DNA from: Roseovarius indicus
Lineage (GTDB): Bacteria > Pseudomonadota > Alphaproteobacteria > Rhodobacterales > Rhodobacteraceae
DNA length: 64,000 nt
Reading direction: 5' to 3'
Assembly (NCBI RefSeq): GCF_008728195.1
Contig: NZ_CP031598.1
Location: 1,736,001-1,800,000 of the forward strand
In this document: in pieces, positions 44,264 to 52,473 of the stretch
Layout: every line of letters starts with the position of its first letter
Position numbering within the stretch: the first letter of the stretch is position 1
Position numbers and translations under genes: made by a program
The notes under the pieces: model-generated
What the model was told of the DNA's origin: nothing
The model's database searches: none
What the model saw: only the letters and a program-made list of their open reading frames with translations

Positions 44264-46549
44264 TCAGGTCGTTGCGGCTGCGTGATCGGGGCGTGTCTCA
44301 GCGGTCAGACCGACGTGCCCCGCAGGATCAGGTGTGCCGGTGGGCCGGAAGAACAGCAGCCGGAGCGCGTTCATCGTGACCAGCACCGTGGCGCCGGTAT
44401 CCGCAAGGATCGCGATCCAGAGGCCGGTGATGCCAAGGACGGTAGTTACGAGGAAGACCGCCTTTAGCCCGAGGGCGATCGCGATGTTCTGGCGGATGTT
44501 CGACATGGTGGCCCGGGCGAGGCGGATCTTGCCCGACACATCGGTCACGCGGTTGCGCAGGATCGCCGCGTCGGCGGTCTCGAGCGCGACATCGGTGCCC
44601 GAGCCCATTGCAACGCCGACATGCGCGGCGGCGAGCGCGGGCGCGTCGTTGATCCCGTCGCCGATCATCATCACCCGGGCCTCCGCCGTCAGGTCGCGGA
44701 TCGCCGTCACCTTGTCCTCCGGCATCAGTTCCGAACGATGTTCGATCCCGAGCCCCTCAGCGATAGCTTGGGCCGTGCGCGGGTTGTCCCCCGTCAGCAT
44801 GACCGAAGAGATGCCGAGCCCGCGCAGTTGCGCGATAGCGTTTGCCGCGTCGTCCCGCGGCTCGTCCCTGAGCGCGATGAGGCCCTGAGGCACGTCATTG
44901 CAGAGCACGATGACCACCGTCTTGCCCTCGGCTTCCAGTGCCGCCACGCGGGTCCGCAGGTCGTCCGTGAGTGCGCCGCGCTCGTTCGCCAGCCGTGGGG
45001 AGCCCACGCTGACGGTCACACCGTCGATGGAGGCTTCCGCCCCCTTGCCGGGAAGCGCGCGGCCGCCGGTGGCCGTCGCCGCGCCCACGCCTCGCCACTC
45101 GGCCTCGGCGCAGATCGCCTGTCCGAGCGGGTGGCTCGCGCCGCTCTCGACCCCGGCGGCAAGCGCCATGAGGTCGTCGTCGCTTCCGCTCAACACAGAG
45201 ACATCTGTCACGCGGGGCCTGCCATGTGTGAGCGTCCCGGTCTTGTCGAAGGCGACATGGGTCGTGCGGGCCGCCGACTCGATCACCGCGCCGCCCTTCA
45301 TCAGCAGACCGTTGCGCGCGCCGGTCGAGAGCGCTGAAGTGATCGAGGCCGGCACCGAGATCACCAGCGCGCAGGGGCAGCCGATCAGCAGCAGCGCCAG
45401 CGCCCGGTAGACCCACTCGCCCCAAGCCAGCCCGAAGGCCAGCGGCGGAACGATAGCGACGAGAACAGCGACCCCGACCACAGCGGGCATGTAGACCCGG
45501 CTGAACCGGTCGATGAAGCGCTCGGTCGGCGCGCGGGCGCTCTCGGCCTCTTCCACGAGGCGGACAATGCGGGCGATGGTGTTGTCCTCGGCCGACCTCA
45601 ACACCCGCACGCGCAGCAGAGCTTCGGTGTTGATCGACCCCGCGAAGACCTCCGCGCCCGGCTCCTTGAGGCTCGGGACGCTCTCGCCGGTCACTGGGCT
45701 CTCGTCGACACCCGACGTGCCGTCGATCACCTCGCCGTCGCAGGGAACGCGATCACCGGGGCGGACCTGAACGACCTGGCCCAACTGGAGCCTCTCGGCC
45801 GCGACCTCCCGTGTCTTGCCACCCACTTCGAGCCGTGCCGTCTTCGGCACGAGCTTCGAGAGTGCGCGAATGCTGTCGCGCGCCTTGCCCGCAGAGACGC
45901 CTTCCAGGAGTTCGCCCACGGCGAAGAGGAAAACGACGAGCGCCGCCTCTTCCGGCTCGCCGATTATCAGCGCGCCACCAGCGGCGATGGTCATCAGCAT
46001 CTCGATAGTGAAGGGCATTCCCGCCCGCGTCATGGCGAAGGCGCGCTGCGCCACGGGCACGATCCCGACCAGCGTCGCCAGGACGAATGCCCAATGCGCG
46101 ATCTCAGTCGGCAGGACGAGGCGGGACGCCCAAGCCGCCGCGAGCAATGCGCCGGTGCCGAGCACGAGGCGACCCTTGGACGTCTCCAACCAGGAGGTCG
46201 GCGCGTCATCGGCGGGCCCAGTGATCTCCTTCGGCTCGCTGTCGATTTCCACGGCCTCCGCCGCATCCGGAAAGGCTCCCTCCGGCAGGACAAAGCCGCC
46301 CTGGGGTTTCTCTGGCCGCGCGCCTTTTGGCGCGATCCCGAAGCCGACGCCGCGCACTGCCTTCTCGATGTGCTCTGGCGGTGTCTGTGTCTCATCGAGC
46401 GTCAGTCGCAACCGCTCGGCCATCAGGGCGACATCGACACGCTCGACGCCAGGCAGGCGCTCGACTGCGCCGCGCACCTTGGCGGCGCATGACCCGCAAT
46501 CCATGCCTGTAACGCGCCATTCGCGTTGTTTTGCACTCGTGTCTGCCAT
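44264..46549 (-). CDS. zntA: Zn/Cd/Pb-exporting P1B-type ATPase
   Basis: 761 residues. One N-terminal metal-binding domain (VTGMDCGSCAAKVRGAVERL), membrane helices, CPC metal site in LLIGCPCALVISVP, phosphorylated Asp in FDKTGTLTHG, SHPLGQ, GDGINDAPALAAA. A polar ~60-residue linker follows the N-terminal domain. Matches ZntA/CadA type exporters that remove Zn, Cd and Pb. Divergent from its MerR regulator; the promoter is seen at 46585-46615. Confidence 0.93.
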   Translation of the reverse strand: MADTSAKQREWRVTGMDCGSCAAKVRGAVERLPGVERVDVALMAERLRLTLDETQTPPEHIEKAVRGVGFGIAPKGARPEKPQGGFVLPEGAFPDAAEAVEIDSEPKEITGPADDAPTSWLETSKGRLVLGTGALLAAAWASRLVLPTEIAHWAFVLATLVGIVPVAQRAFAMTRAGMPFTIEMLMTIAAGGALIIGEPEEAALVVFLFAVGELLEGVSAGKARDSIRALSKLVPKTARLEVGGKTREVAAERLQLGQVVQVRPGDRVPCDGEVIDGTSGVDESPVTGESVPSLKEPGAEVFAGSINTEALLRVRVLRSAEDNTIARIVRLVEEAESARAPTERFIDRFSRVYMPAVVGVAVLVAIVPPLAFGLAWGEWVYRALALLLIGCPCALVISVPASITSALSTGARNGLLMKGGAVIESAARTTHVAFDKTGTLTHGRPRVTDVSVLSGSDDDLMALAAGVESGASHPLGQAICAEAEWRGVGAATATGGRALPGKGAEASIDGVTVSVGSPRLANERGALTDDLRTRVAALEAEGKTVVIVLCNDVPQGLIALRDEPRDDAANAIAQLRGLGISSVMLTGDNPRTAQAIAEGLGIEHRSELMPEDKVTAIRDLTAEARVMMIGDGINDAPALAAAHVGVAMGSGTDVALETADAAILRNRVTDVSGKIRLARATMSNIRQNIAIALGLKAVFLVTTVLGITGLWIAILADTGATVLVTMNALRLLFFRPTGTPDPAGHVGLTAETRPDHAAATT

Positions 46550-46584
46550 GAAGGCTCTCCGTCGTGATTCTTCGATCGACCCTT

Positions 46585-46615
46585 GATATACGACCTACAG
46601 CAACTGTAGGTTCAA
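46585..46615 (-). promoter_or_regulatory. MerR-type promoter/operator of the P-type ATPase
   Basis: On the minus strand, -35 TTGAAC (46610-46615) and -10 TATATC (46585-46590) are separated by 19 bp, the long spacing typical of MerR-controlled promoters. The spacer holds the dyad ACCTACAG-N3-CTGTAGGT. The divergently encoded regulator starts at 46699. Confidence 0.85.
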
Positions 46616-46698
46616 GCCTCGGCTGGAGATTTTCTACAACGTTTGCCGTGGTGAGGAGCCACGCGATCCCCGCACCACAGGGCCGTAGGAGGAAACCC

Positions 46699-47127
46699 AT
46701 GCTTTCAATCGGCACTCTCGCCAAGCGCACCGGCACAAAGGTGCAAACGATCCGATACTACGAACAGATTGGTCTAATGCCTGAGCCCGGTCGGACAGAT
46801 GGTGGCCAGAGACGCTATGGGGATGTCGAGCTTGATCGTCTTTCCTTCATCCGTCACTCCCGGCAGCTCGGCTTCTCGCTTGGCGCGATCCGCGAGCTTC
46901 TGGATCTTTCTGACAGTCCGGAACGGTCATGTGCGCAGGTCGATGCAGTCGCCCAGAAACAGCTGCGCGAGGTCGAGGCGCGCATCGCGCGTCTCGAGGC
47001 GCTCCGGATCGAACTTCGGCGAATGATCGGCGAGTGCAGGGCCGATCGGGTTGCGAACTGCCGCATCCTTGAGGTGCTACGCGACCACGAAGAGTGCCTC
47101 TCCGATCACGACCGGCCCAGTTCCTGA
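46699..47127 (+). CDS. MerR-family metal-responsive regulator
   Basis: 142 residues from ATG 46699 with GGAGGAAA upstream. HTH at 4-35 ([20 protein letters not shown]), dimerisation helix ([20 protein letters not shown]), and metal-binding Cys in [19 protein letters not shown] and HEEC, the ZntR/CadR-like arrangement. It activates the divergent zntA on metal binding. Overlaps ynfA by one base. Confidence 0.9.
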   Translation: MLSIGTLAKRTGTKVQTIRYYEQIGLMPEPGRTDGGQRRYGDVELDRLSFIRHSRQLGFSLGAIRELLDLSDSPERSCAQVDAVAQKQLREVEARIARLEALRIELRRMIGECRADRVANCRILEVLRDHEECLSDHDRPSS

Positions 47128-47450
47128 TGCCGACCGTGTTGATCTATCCTTTCGCTGCGCTGGCCGAGATCGCCGGCTGCTTTGCAATCTGGGCCTGGTG
47201 GCGGGGCGCGTCGATCTTCTGGCTGCTGCCAGGGATTGCGAGCCTTGTGCTGTTCGGCTGGCTTCTGGCACAGGTCGAGGCAGGTTTCGCCGGTCGAGCC
47301 TATGCCGCCTACGGCGGCGTATATATCGCCGCGTCGCTTCTCTGGATGTGGAGCGCAGAGGGGCAGCGGCCTGACGTATGGGACATCGCCGGTGCCTGCC
47401 TGTGCCTGATCGGCGCCGCAGTAATCCTTCTCGCACCACGCGCAGGTTGA
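47127..47450 (+). CDS. YnfA/UPF0060-family membrane protein
   Basis: 107 residues from the ATG in TGATG with the MerR stop. Four membrane helices ([40 protein letters not shown]) and the [18 protein letters not shown] motif of small multidrug-like YnfA proteins. Co-transcribed with the regulator; possibly a further metal or drug efflux function. Confidence 0.9.
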   Translation: MPTVLIYPFAALAEIAGCFAIWAWWRGASIFWLLPGIASLVLFGWLLAQVEAGFAGRAYAAYGGVYIAASLLWMWSAEGQRPDVWDIAGACLCLIGAAVILLAPRAG

Positions 47451-47509
47451 TAAAGGCTCAAGCCAGACCTTCGCCGCGTTATGCATGAATGGCCGCACTG
47501 GGCCGTTGC

Positions 47510-47776
47510 CTACTGCCTAAACGGAATGACGTTTGAACCACCGTTTGCGAAGGCGACTGCACCTTCACTGCGAATGGTCCTTATTGCCTCCGCGAATGCG
47601 GCTCGGTCGTCTTCAAAGAGATCATCCCAGACAATGGAAGTCCCGTCTTCGGTCACAACTTCCAGCGACCAACCGTCCCCACCTTCGAGTTTGTAGATGT
47701 CCACCTTAAATGTCACGCCATCCTCAACAATGCGCTGCGAGGCGCTGGAAATGACAAGGTTGGGTTCGGGTTCCAT
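47510..47776 (-). CDS. Small hypothetical protein
   Basis: 88 residues from the M at 47776 with AAGAGGT 8 nt upstream. MEPEPNLVISSASQRIVEDG then VDIYKLEGGDGWSLEVVTED, a beta-rich N-half and a helical C-half DDRAAFAEAIRTIRSEGA. The pattern resembles small unnamed mobile-element genes. No function can be stated. Confidence 0.6.
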   Translation of the reverse strand: MEPEPNLVISSASQRIVEDGVTFKVDIYKLEGGDGWSLEVVTEDGTSIVWDDLFEDDRAAFAEAIRTIRSEGAVAFANGGSNVIPFRQ

Positions 47777-47951
47777 CTGAATACCTCTTTGATCTTCCGC
47801 TGATGATAGAAGCACTGGAGATGGAAGCCAATGTCCGCAAAGCGGGATGCTGTTGCAGCATCTGGAGCAATCGACAGATGGCAGGTTAGGGCCGTTCGCG
47901 ACGTGGCACTTGACCCTTTTATCTGCATGAAATATTGGTCTGCAGTGTTGA

Positions 47952-47992
47952 GCGGGCGTTGTGTAATGGTAAGACCTCAGCCTTCCAAGCTC
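47952..47992 (+). pseudogene. 5' half of a tRNA-Gly(UCC)
   Basis: GCGGGCGTTGTGTAATGGTA continues through the D-arm and the anticodon arm TCAGC-CTTCCAA-GCT, anticodon TCC. After GCT the sequence leaves the tRNA: the anticodon stem (needs GCTGA) is broken and no T-arm or acceptor 3' end follows. The break lies in the 3' anticodon stem, a usual crossover site for integrative elements. No intact tRNA-Gly is in the window. Confidence 0.6.
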
Positions 47993-48083
47993 GTGTTTTC
48001 CTCCAAGACGTGGATCAGCCTTCAAAGTTTCCCGGCCGACAAATAGCCTGCAAAACCCAGAACCTACGGGACTTGGCGTTCGG

Positions 48084-49562
48084 TTACTTGCGGACCGGCC
48101 TTTTCAAATTGCGTTTCTGGCGCTCGACATTGATCGGGTGACGACGACCGAGGGCCCGGCGAAACCCATACCCCTTGGTCCAGTTCAGGAACTGGCTGAA
48201 ACTGTCCACCTGGTCATCCCATTTTCCCCTGGGGAAACTCTGGAGCTCGCGTTTGAAGGTTTTGAGCCACGGCGCGTCAACCGGCAGGTAAACGTTCCCT
48301 TCTTCGACCGGAGCGCAGGCCGCATTGAAACGGACTTCCTTGTCATGCTCTGGCTTGATCGACACGGCCTGCCTGTAGTCGTTCACCCCAAATTCCTGCA
48401 GCAAGGGTTTCCCGCTGGCCGCGTCCTCGATCAGTACGCGGTCGACTTGCCAGTCGTCACAGAGCCTGAACGCCTTTTGCTTGAGCTCGGGAAAATCCAA
48501 CTGGTCGCGGAAGACGTGCAACAAGTACCAGCGGCGCTCACGAAACCCCCAGGTCGTGCAAACCGAGTAATCCGATCCCGGGTCAGACGACATGCCGGTA
48601 TCCCAGCTTTGGACCACCAGTTCATAGTCATTGCGCGACAAGTGCTCCTCGTAGCTGCCGAACCACTCCCAGCGAAGGGGCGAGCCGTCGGGCGCGATCG
48701 GGTTTTGCTGATACTGACAGTTGAACGTCGTGGTCCCCAGTTCCTTGCGCATACGCTCAAGGGTTTCGAGATCCATCCTCTCGGGGAACAATGCCTCGCC
48801 TGTCTTGCGCAGGTGAACCTGCCCCACACCGATGGCAATTTGTTCGTCCTGCTCGGCAATGGCCGTGAGATTCAAATGCCGATACGTGCCCTTTTCGAGC
48901 AGATAGCCGGGCGGGTCCATCTCGTGGAGACGTTGGGCAATCATCGCAACACGACCTTCGCTGGGATTGTTGAACCGGGTCAGCAGGGTCTCCTCGATGT
49001 AGATTCTGGCCCTCTCCAGCTCCGTTTCGGATGCCGCGTCCTGAGCTTTCAGAAGATCATCGATGATGATGTAGTCCGCCCCGAACCCCGTGACGGCGCC
49101 GCTGATGGAAACGGCCTTGCGGCCGCCCCCTTTGGTCGTGCGGAAATCGTAGGCCGAGTTGCCCTTGGCAGCGAGGCGCGTCCCAGGAAACACACGCTTG
49201 TACCAGTCCGACTCCATGATCCTTCGGCAGGCTTCGGAGTGGATCCGCGCGAGGTCCAGGCCGTAGCTTGCCACAATGATCTTGGCGCTGGGATAATGGC
49301 CAAGGATAAAGGCAGACAAGGCCACGGCGACGGTGATCGACTTGAGATGGCGCGGCGGCACGTTGATGACCAGTCGGGTATTTTTGCCGGAGAGCAAATG
49401 GTCAAGCTCGTGACACATGGCTTGCACGTGCCAGGCAGGAACGAACTGGTCCTCTTCACCCTGGTGCAGGGTCTCGAAGGCCTTCCACACAAACGCAAAA
49501 AGGTTTTTCCGATAGAGGGCTGTCGCTGCCTGGGCGCCAAGCTCGGGAGCCTGAAACGTCAT
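48084..49562 (-). CDS. Phage-type terminase large subunit
   Basis: 492 residues. ATPase with Walker A-like VINVPPRHLKS (66-75), Walker B YIIIDDLLKAQ, and C-terminal RNase H-like nuclease with D in VQSWDTGMSSDPGSDY, E/D in VLIEDAASGKPLLQEF and GKWDDQVDSFSQ. All key elements are kept. It should package DNA into a capsid, but no portal, capsid or tail genes are present here. Overlaps the DUF5681 gene by 4 bp. Confidence 0.9.
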   Translation of the reverse strand: MTFQAPELGAQAATALYRKNLFAFVWKAFETLHQGEEDQFVPAWHVQAMCHELDHLLSGKNTRLVINVPPRHLKSITVAVALSAFILGHYPSAKIIVASYGLDLARIHSEACRRIMESDWYKRVFPGTRLAAKGNSAYDFRTTKGGGRKAVSISGAVTGFGADYIIIDDLLKAQDAASETELERARIYIEETLLTRFNNPSEGRVAMIAQRLHEMDPPGYLLEKGTYRHLNLTAIAEQDEQIAIGVGQVHLRKTGEALFPERMDLETLERMRKELGTTTFNCQYQQNPIAPDGSPLRWEWFGSYEEHLSRNDYELVVQSWDTGMSSDPGSDYSVCTTWGFRERRWYLLHVFRDQLDFPELKQKAFRLCDDWQVDRVLIEDAASGKPLLQEFGVNDYRQAVSIKPEHDKEVRFNAACAPVEEGNVYLPVDAPWLKTFKRELQSFPRGKWDDQVDSFSQFLNWTKGYGFRRALGRRHPINVERQKRNLKRPVRK

Positions 49563-49987
49563 TGGTGCTCTCCCTCATCGTCGTCGGCGTCAAACAAGCC
49601 CTTGCCACCGACCTCGAAAAAATAACGCAGGACATCTTCGTCCGTTTGGTCGGTCCGTACGATCTGTGCGTCTTGCTCAGCATCTGACGCATCAGCATCC
49701 GCCAAGGGGAGGAGTTTGATCAGCCGGTCTTGCGCCCGGGCGTCGCCTTCAAGCCCGGACTTGAGCAAAGTGCGGAACAACGCTTCGATCATTGTAATCT
49801 GCTTGCGGCGTCCGTTTTCCTTGATGTTAACCGTACTGAAGAGACGCTCTCGGAAAATGGTCGCGACGTTCTTCGACCCCTTCGGCCGACCCTTGGGATT
49901 GCCCGACTGGCCTTTCTTGAACTGGCTGTGCTTCGGCGGTTTGCCGTAGCCCACCTCGTAGTCCTTGTCATCGTCACTGGTCGTCAT
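49559..49987 (-). CDS. DUF5681 protein (small-terminase-like position)
   Basis: 142 residues from ATG 49987, which lies inside the 3' end of the methyltransferase gene (14-bp overlap). Basic N-terminus VGYGKPPKHSQFKKGQSGNP then KGRPKGSKNVATIFRERLFS, the DUF5681 core, and an acidic C-terminus. It is always next to TerL in such elements and may serve as the small terminase subunit. Confidence 0.85.
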   Translation of the reverse strand: MTTSDDDKDYEVGYGKPPKHSQFKKGQSGNPKGRPKGSKNVATIFRERLFSTVNIKENGRRKQITMIEALFRTLLKSGLEGDARAQDRLIKLLPLADADASDAEQDAQIVRTDQTDEDVLRYFFEVGGKGLFDADDDEGEHQ

Positions 49988-51353
49988 GGGTCTGCTCATC
50001 TTCGTTGGAGTTCGTCGCGTCTTCGCGGTCGGCGAAGGTCTCGCCGGTCTCAAGGTGAGTGGCCGTCTCGCCGGTCAGCGCCTGCCACCGGCGGATCGCC
50101 ACGTCGACGTAAAGCGGGTCGAGCTCGATCGCGCGGGCAGAGCGGCCCGCCTTCTCAGCGGCGAGCACCGTGGCGCCCGATCCGCAGAAAGGATCGAGCA
50201 CGATCTCGCCGCGGTGGCTCACGTCCCGGATGGCATCGGCAACGAGCGCGGTCGGCTTGACCGTGGGGTGATCGACGAGATCCTCGCTACGGCCTTTGCG
50301 GAACGTATTGACGCCGGCGTAGTCCCAGACGTTGGTCCGGTAGCGGCCGTGACGGCCGAGCTCGACATTGTTGATATGGCCCACGTCGCCTTTCTTGAAG
50401 ATGCAGACCATCTCGTGCTTCGAGCGGTAAAGGCTGCCCATGCCGCCATTGGTCTTGTTCCAGACGCAGAGATTGATGAGCGACAAGCCTTCCGCCTTGC
50501 CGGCATCGATCAAATCGGCCAGGTGGCGCCAGTCCATGCAGATCATGCAGATCCCGCCATCCATGACGTGAGCCATGCTCTGGCGGATGAAGGCCCGCAG
50601 GAAGTCGCGGAATTCCGCGTCGCTCATCTCGCCAACGCCCATGGCAAAGTCACGGTGGGTGCCGGTGTCACCCATACGCACGTGACCATTGATCGGCACG
50701 TTGTAAGGCGGATCGGTGAAGATCATCCGCGCGGTATCCTCGCCCATGAGCGCGGAATAGGCGGACGGCTCAAGCGCATTGCCGCATAGGATGCGATGCC
50801 GGCCCAGCTGCCAGATCTCCCCGGGACAGGTGACAGGGCCTGCCTGCGGATCCGGTTCATCGACCGTTTCCTTGTCTTCGGTGTCATCCTCTGTCGGAGC
50901 GTCGCCGAGAATGATGTCGAGCTCCGGCGTATCGAACCCGGTGAGCGTGAGATCACACTCGAGTTCACCGGCAAGGTCGAGATCGCTGAGGTCCAGGATC
51001 TCGAACCGCAGGATCTCGTCGTCCCAGTCGGAGAGTTCGGCAATGCGGTTGTCGGCGATCCGGTAGGCCTTGATCTGGGCGTCGGTCAGGTGATCGAGTT
51101 GGACGGTCGGAACGGTCTCGAGCTTGAGCCGCTTGGCGGCCTCGAACCGACCGTGGCCGGCCACGATCGCGCGGTCGCGGTCAATGAGTACGGGGTTGTT
51201 GAACCCGAACTCCCGGATCGACCGGGCAATGAGATCGATCTGCTTGTCGCTGTGCTGCCGCGCGTTGCGCGCGTAGGGCTTCAGCCGGTCAATGGGCAGG
51301 GCGGTGGTCGCCGGTGCCTTGGCCGGTTTCTTTCTGGGTTTAGGATGGGACAT
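49974..51353 (-). CDS. ParB-like nuclease domain-DNA methyltransferase
   Basis: 459 residues. ParB-like domain at ~18-120 (LPIDRLKPYARNARQHSDKQ, VAGHGRFEAAKRLKLETVPT), then a beta-class adenine/cytosine-N4 methylase with FTDPPYNVP (motif IV) and LDPFCGSGATVLAAEKAG (motif I). No restriction gene nearby, so an orphan phage-type methylase that protects element DNA or controls genes. First gene of the minus-strand packaging operon. Confidence 0.93.
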   Translation of the reverse strand: MSHPKPRKKPAKAPATTALPIDRLKPYARNARQHSDKQIDLIARSIREFGFNNPVLIDRDRAIVAGHGRFEAAKRLKLETVPTVQLDHLTDAQIKAYRIADNRIAELSDWDDEILRFEILDLSDLDLAGELECDLTLTGFDTPELDIILGDAPTEDDTEDKETVDEPDPQAGPVTCPGEIWQLGRHRILCGNALEPSAYSALMGEDTARMIFTDPPYNVPINGHVRMGDTGTHRDFAMGVGEMSDAEFRDFLRAFIRQSMAHVMDGGICMICMDWRHLADLIDAGKAEGLSLINLCVWNKTNGGMGSLYRSKHEMVCIFKKGDVGHINNVELGRHGRYRTNVWDYAGVNTFRKGRSEDLVDHPTVKPTALVADAIRDVSHRGEIVLDPFCGSGATVLAAEKAGRSARAIELDPLYVDVAIRRWQALTGETATHLETGETFADREDATNSNEDEQTHDDQ

Positions 51354-51704
51354 ACATGTCTCCTGAGTTTCACGAACCCCAAGGGGGCGGTTGCGGGAAA
51401 CCAGGATCCGGAGACGGAACAGAGCAGCTCAACGGCGCTTCGGACCTTGCGATCCGGCTCCTGGTTGAGGCTGCTCCCTGTCGGCCACGAGGGGCCAGTG
51501 GGTATTCTGCCAAACTGTGAAGTATCGCGCGTGCAAGACGGCGTACGGCGATGGTGGATAGGTAACGAGTTGATCCCGATCTGGCAAGAGGTAAATTTGA
51601 AAAAATGCAGCGTTGACAAAGAATTAGGGGTATCCAACCTGAGCGATTATTTGTCTGGTGAGAAGATACTGTCCATGACATTCCGCTGGACTTCTGCGCC
51701 ACAG
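51354..51704. other. Intergenic, no gene seen
   Basis: 351 bp between the divergent methyltransferase and DUF3489 genes. AT-rich segments near 51590-51660 may hold promoters. A minus frame overlaps it but lacks support. Confidence 0.4.
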
Positions 51705-51796
51705 GAAGCGTTGCTGTCTCTGCGCCCGATACATGGATCGGGCTCCTCTCGGTAGCAGGGCCGACATGAGGTTGGCCCGCAAACCGGGAGACCAAC
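51705..51796 (+). promoter_or_regulatory. Conserved structured leader, copy 2
   Basis: Homologous to 39655-39746. Stem CCCGAT (51725-51730), loop ACATGG, stem ATCGGG (51737-51742), perfect 6 bp. The upstream GCGTTGCTGTC and the downstream AAACCGGGAGA are also shared. Could be an mRNA leader for the cassette or a recombinase binding site. Confidence 0.55.
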
Positions 51797-52066
51797 ATGA
51801 CCAACACCGCAAAGACCCGCAAATCGCGAGTATCAAAGCCGAAGACGGATACACCACGGAAGTCGAAGACCGCGCTGGTGCGCGAGATGCTCCAACGCGC
51901 AGACGGAGCCGGCCTTGATGAGCTCTGCAAGATGACGGGCTGGCAATCGCACACGGTGCGGGCCGCGCTCAGCGGCCTGCGCAAGGCCGGCGATGTGATC
52001 GACCGCACGAAGAATGAGGACGGCAAATCGATCTATCGGATCACCGCAGCCGCAGAGGCGCAGTGA
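51797..52066 (+). CDS. DUF3489 protein, cassette copy 2
   Basis: 89 residues. Shares KTALVREMLQRADGAGLDEL and CKMTGWQSHTVRAALSGLRK with copy 1 but has a shorter Lys-rich start. First gene of the intact cassette; ends in an ATGA overlap with DUF2924. Confidence 0.8.
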   Translation: MTNTAKTRKSRVSKPKTDTPRKSKTALVREMLQRADGAGLDELCKMTGWQSHTVRAALSGLRKAGDVIDRTKNEDGKSIYRITAAAEAQ

Positions 52067-52473
52067 TGGTTGCGGTATCCGAGATCGAAACGATGGACCG
52101 CCCGCAGCTCATCGCGCTCTGGCAGGACCACTTCGGTGGTCCGCCGCCAAAGAGCCTGAGCCGACCGTTCCTGCGGCGGACGCTGGCATTCGAAATGCAG
52201 TCACGGGCACAGGGCGGTCTGCCCAAAGGGTTCGTGGCGAAGCTGGAACGGGCAGCCGGAGGCGATGCGCCCAAGCGAAGTACGGGTCTGCAACCGGGCG
52301 GTCGGCTCCTGCGGGAGTGGAATGGCGTCACCCACGTCGTCGACGTCACCGAGCAGGGGTTCCGCTGGCGCGACCAAAGCTGGCGCTCGCTTTCGGCCAT
52401 CGCGCGCGAGATCACCGGCGCCCATTGGTCCGGTCCGCGCTTCTTTGGGCTCAATGGGAGGGCAGGGGGATGA
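52063..52473 (+). CDS. DUF2924 protein, cassette copy 2
   Basis: 136 residues, same length as copy 1 and closely similar, e.g. MDRPQLIALWQDHFGGPPPK and SLSRPFLRRTLAFEMQSRAQ, and an identical HWSGPRFFGLNG end. Overlaps the recombinase start by 4 bp. Confidence 0.85.
   Translation: MMVAVSEIETMDRPQLIALWQDHFGGPPPKSLSRPFLRRTLAFEMQSRAQGGLPKGFVAKLERAAGGDAPKRSTGLQPGGRLLREWNGVTHVVDVTEQGFRWRDQSWRSLSAIAREITGAHWSGPRFFGLNGRAGG

Noticed and set aside
48138..49625. Plus-strand 495-codon frame
   Set aside because: Antisense to TerL, whose catalytic motifs are intact.
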